NCBI RefSeq assembly: GCF_000247815.1
Contig: NC_021677.1
Coordinates: forward strand, 62,690,476 to 62,754,475
From: Ficedula albicollis
Taxonomy: Eukaryota; Chordata; Aves; Passeriformes; Muscicapidae
Direction: 5' to 3'
DNA length: 64,000 nt
Shown: positions 45,761 to 64,000 of the stretch, piece by piece
Layout: every line of letters starts with the position of its first letter
How positions within the stretch are numbered: position 1 is the stretch's first letter
Translations under genes and position numbers: made by a program
The notes under the pieces: model-generated
What the model saw: only the letters and a program-made list of their open reading frames with translations
What the model was told of the DNA's origin: nothing
Database searches by the model: none

Positions 45761-46259
45761 CAACTCCCATATTTTCATATTTAACTCCCATAATCCCATA
45801 TATCCCATATATCAACTCCCATAATTATCATATTTTCCCTGGGAGAGCTCCTCCCATCCCTGTGGGCCTCTGGCACATTCCTGGTGTGCAGGGCACTCTG
45901 CATGTCCAGCCCCACTCTGAAGGGAGTGACTGACACCCCAGGCCAGTTCAGTGCCCATACTGGGGTTACTGGTGCTGGCCAAAGAGCTCCAGTATAATCA
46001 GTACATTTTGCATCCCTGCCACAAAGAGGAGCACAGGCAGGAACTGACAGCTTCCTGTATTTTATCCATTTATATAAATTCCTCCATCTAATTTTCTCCC
46101 TTTCTTCATTGCTTGTCTTAAGAGCAGTTTCTGCATCTCTCCATGGTTGTTGCTTCCAGCTCATTCCATTACTCTTCCTTTTTACTGCCCTTTTGGTTAC
46201 TCCTTGGTCATTTATATAACTTGGTCATTTATCATAACTTGCCCTTCTGTGTACTTTAA

Positions 46260-63633
<17,374 letters not shown>

Positions 63634-64000
63634 GTAAAGAAATGCTCAGTTCTGTAAGTGCTGAGGTGGGGGCTGTGTTCCTGCTGGGACTGGGACATGT
63701 GGGAGCCCTCCAGGACTGCTTGAACCCACCTTAACCGTGTTTTAACAAACTGACCTTTTCTGCCTGCCCTGCTCATCTCCACATCCTCCATAAACCCAGG
63801 GCTGGTCCCATGGATGTCTGCCCTTGGTTCCTGCCTTGGTGGCTCTGGGCTGGAGGGTGACACAGTGAGCAGTGCAGGTTCTTCTTCAGATTAGAAATTT
63901 ATTTACATATAAAATTGCTTCAAACTGTCCTGTAATTACTTTTGTGTAATTACAGGCCGTGGGTGTTGCCCAGGGCTGGGAATAAGCGAATTCCTTTGGA

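Overview
This window is vertebrate nuclear DNA, most likely from a songbird (inference). It has split genes with GT-AG introns and many CR1 retrotransposon 3' ends of the avian type. Its retroviral LTRs look like families I associate with passerines, and long AT-rich intergenic tracts alternate with GC-rich gene starts. The genes match the block that lies on human chromosome 14q21.3: SOS2, VCPKMT, ARF6, RPS29, a 7SL RNA gene and NEMF.

Layout. 1-4960 (+) holds the last four coding exons and 3' UTR of SOS2, preceded by an 18-bp minisatellite in an intron. 6960-10400 (+) is VCPKMT (METTL21D), whose start is hidden by a C tract. 10.4-30 kb is a gene-poor interval with CR1 copies, several small two-copy tandem duplications and a cluster of AP-1 sites at 28.1-29.1 kb. 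30.0-33.6 kb (-) is ARF6 with a long 3' UTR. 34.5-42.7 kb is a second gene-poor stretch with two copies of an unclassified 400-bp AT-rich repeat. 43.37-43.77 kb (-) is RPS29, head to head with a 7SL RNA gene at 43.95-44.25 kb (+). From about 44.7 kb to the end (+) is NEMF: 28 coding exons are readable, exon 1 is hidden, and the 3' end lies outside the window.

Functions. SOS2 is a Ras exchange factor, and the visible part is its proline-rich SH3-binding tail. VCPKMT methylates the ATPase VCP. ARF6 is a membrane-traffic GTPase. RPS29, 7SL RNA and NEMF all serve translation: ribosome, signal recognition particle and ribosome-associated quality control. Being neighbours does not imply an operon; each gene has its own promoter.

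Data quality. Seven pure C runs (78 to 941 bases, about 3.5 kb in total) are all on the + strand. Several sit where first exons and CpG-rich promoters should be. A within-window comparison of two LTR copies shows that one run stands where about 104 bases of ordinary sequence belong, so these runs are best read as assembly artefacts. Open frames through them (polyproline or polyglycine) are meaningless.
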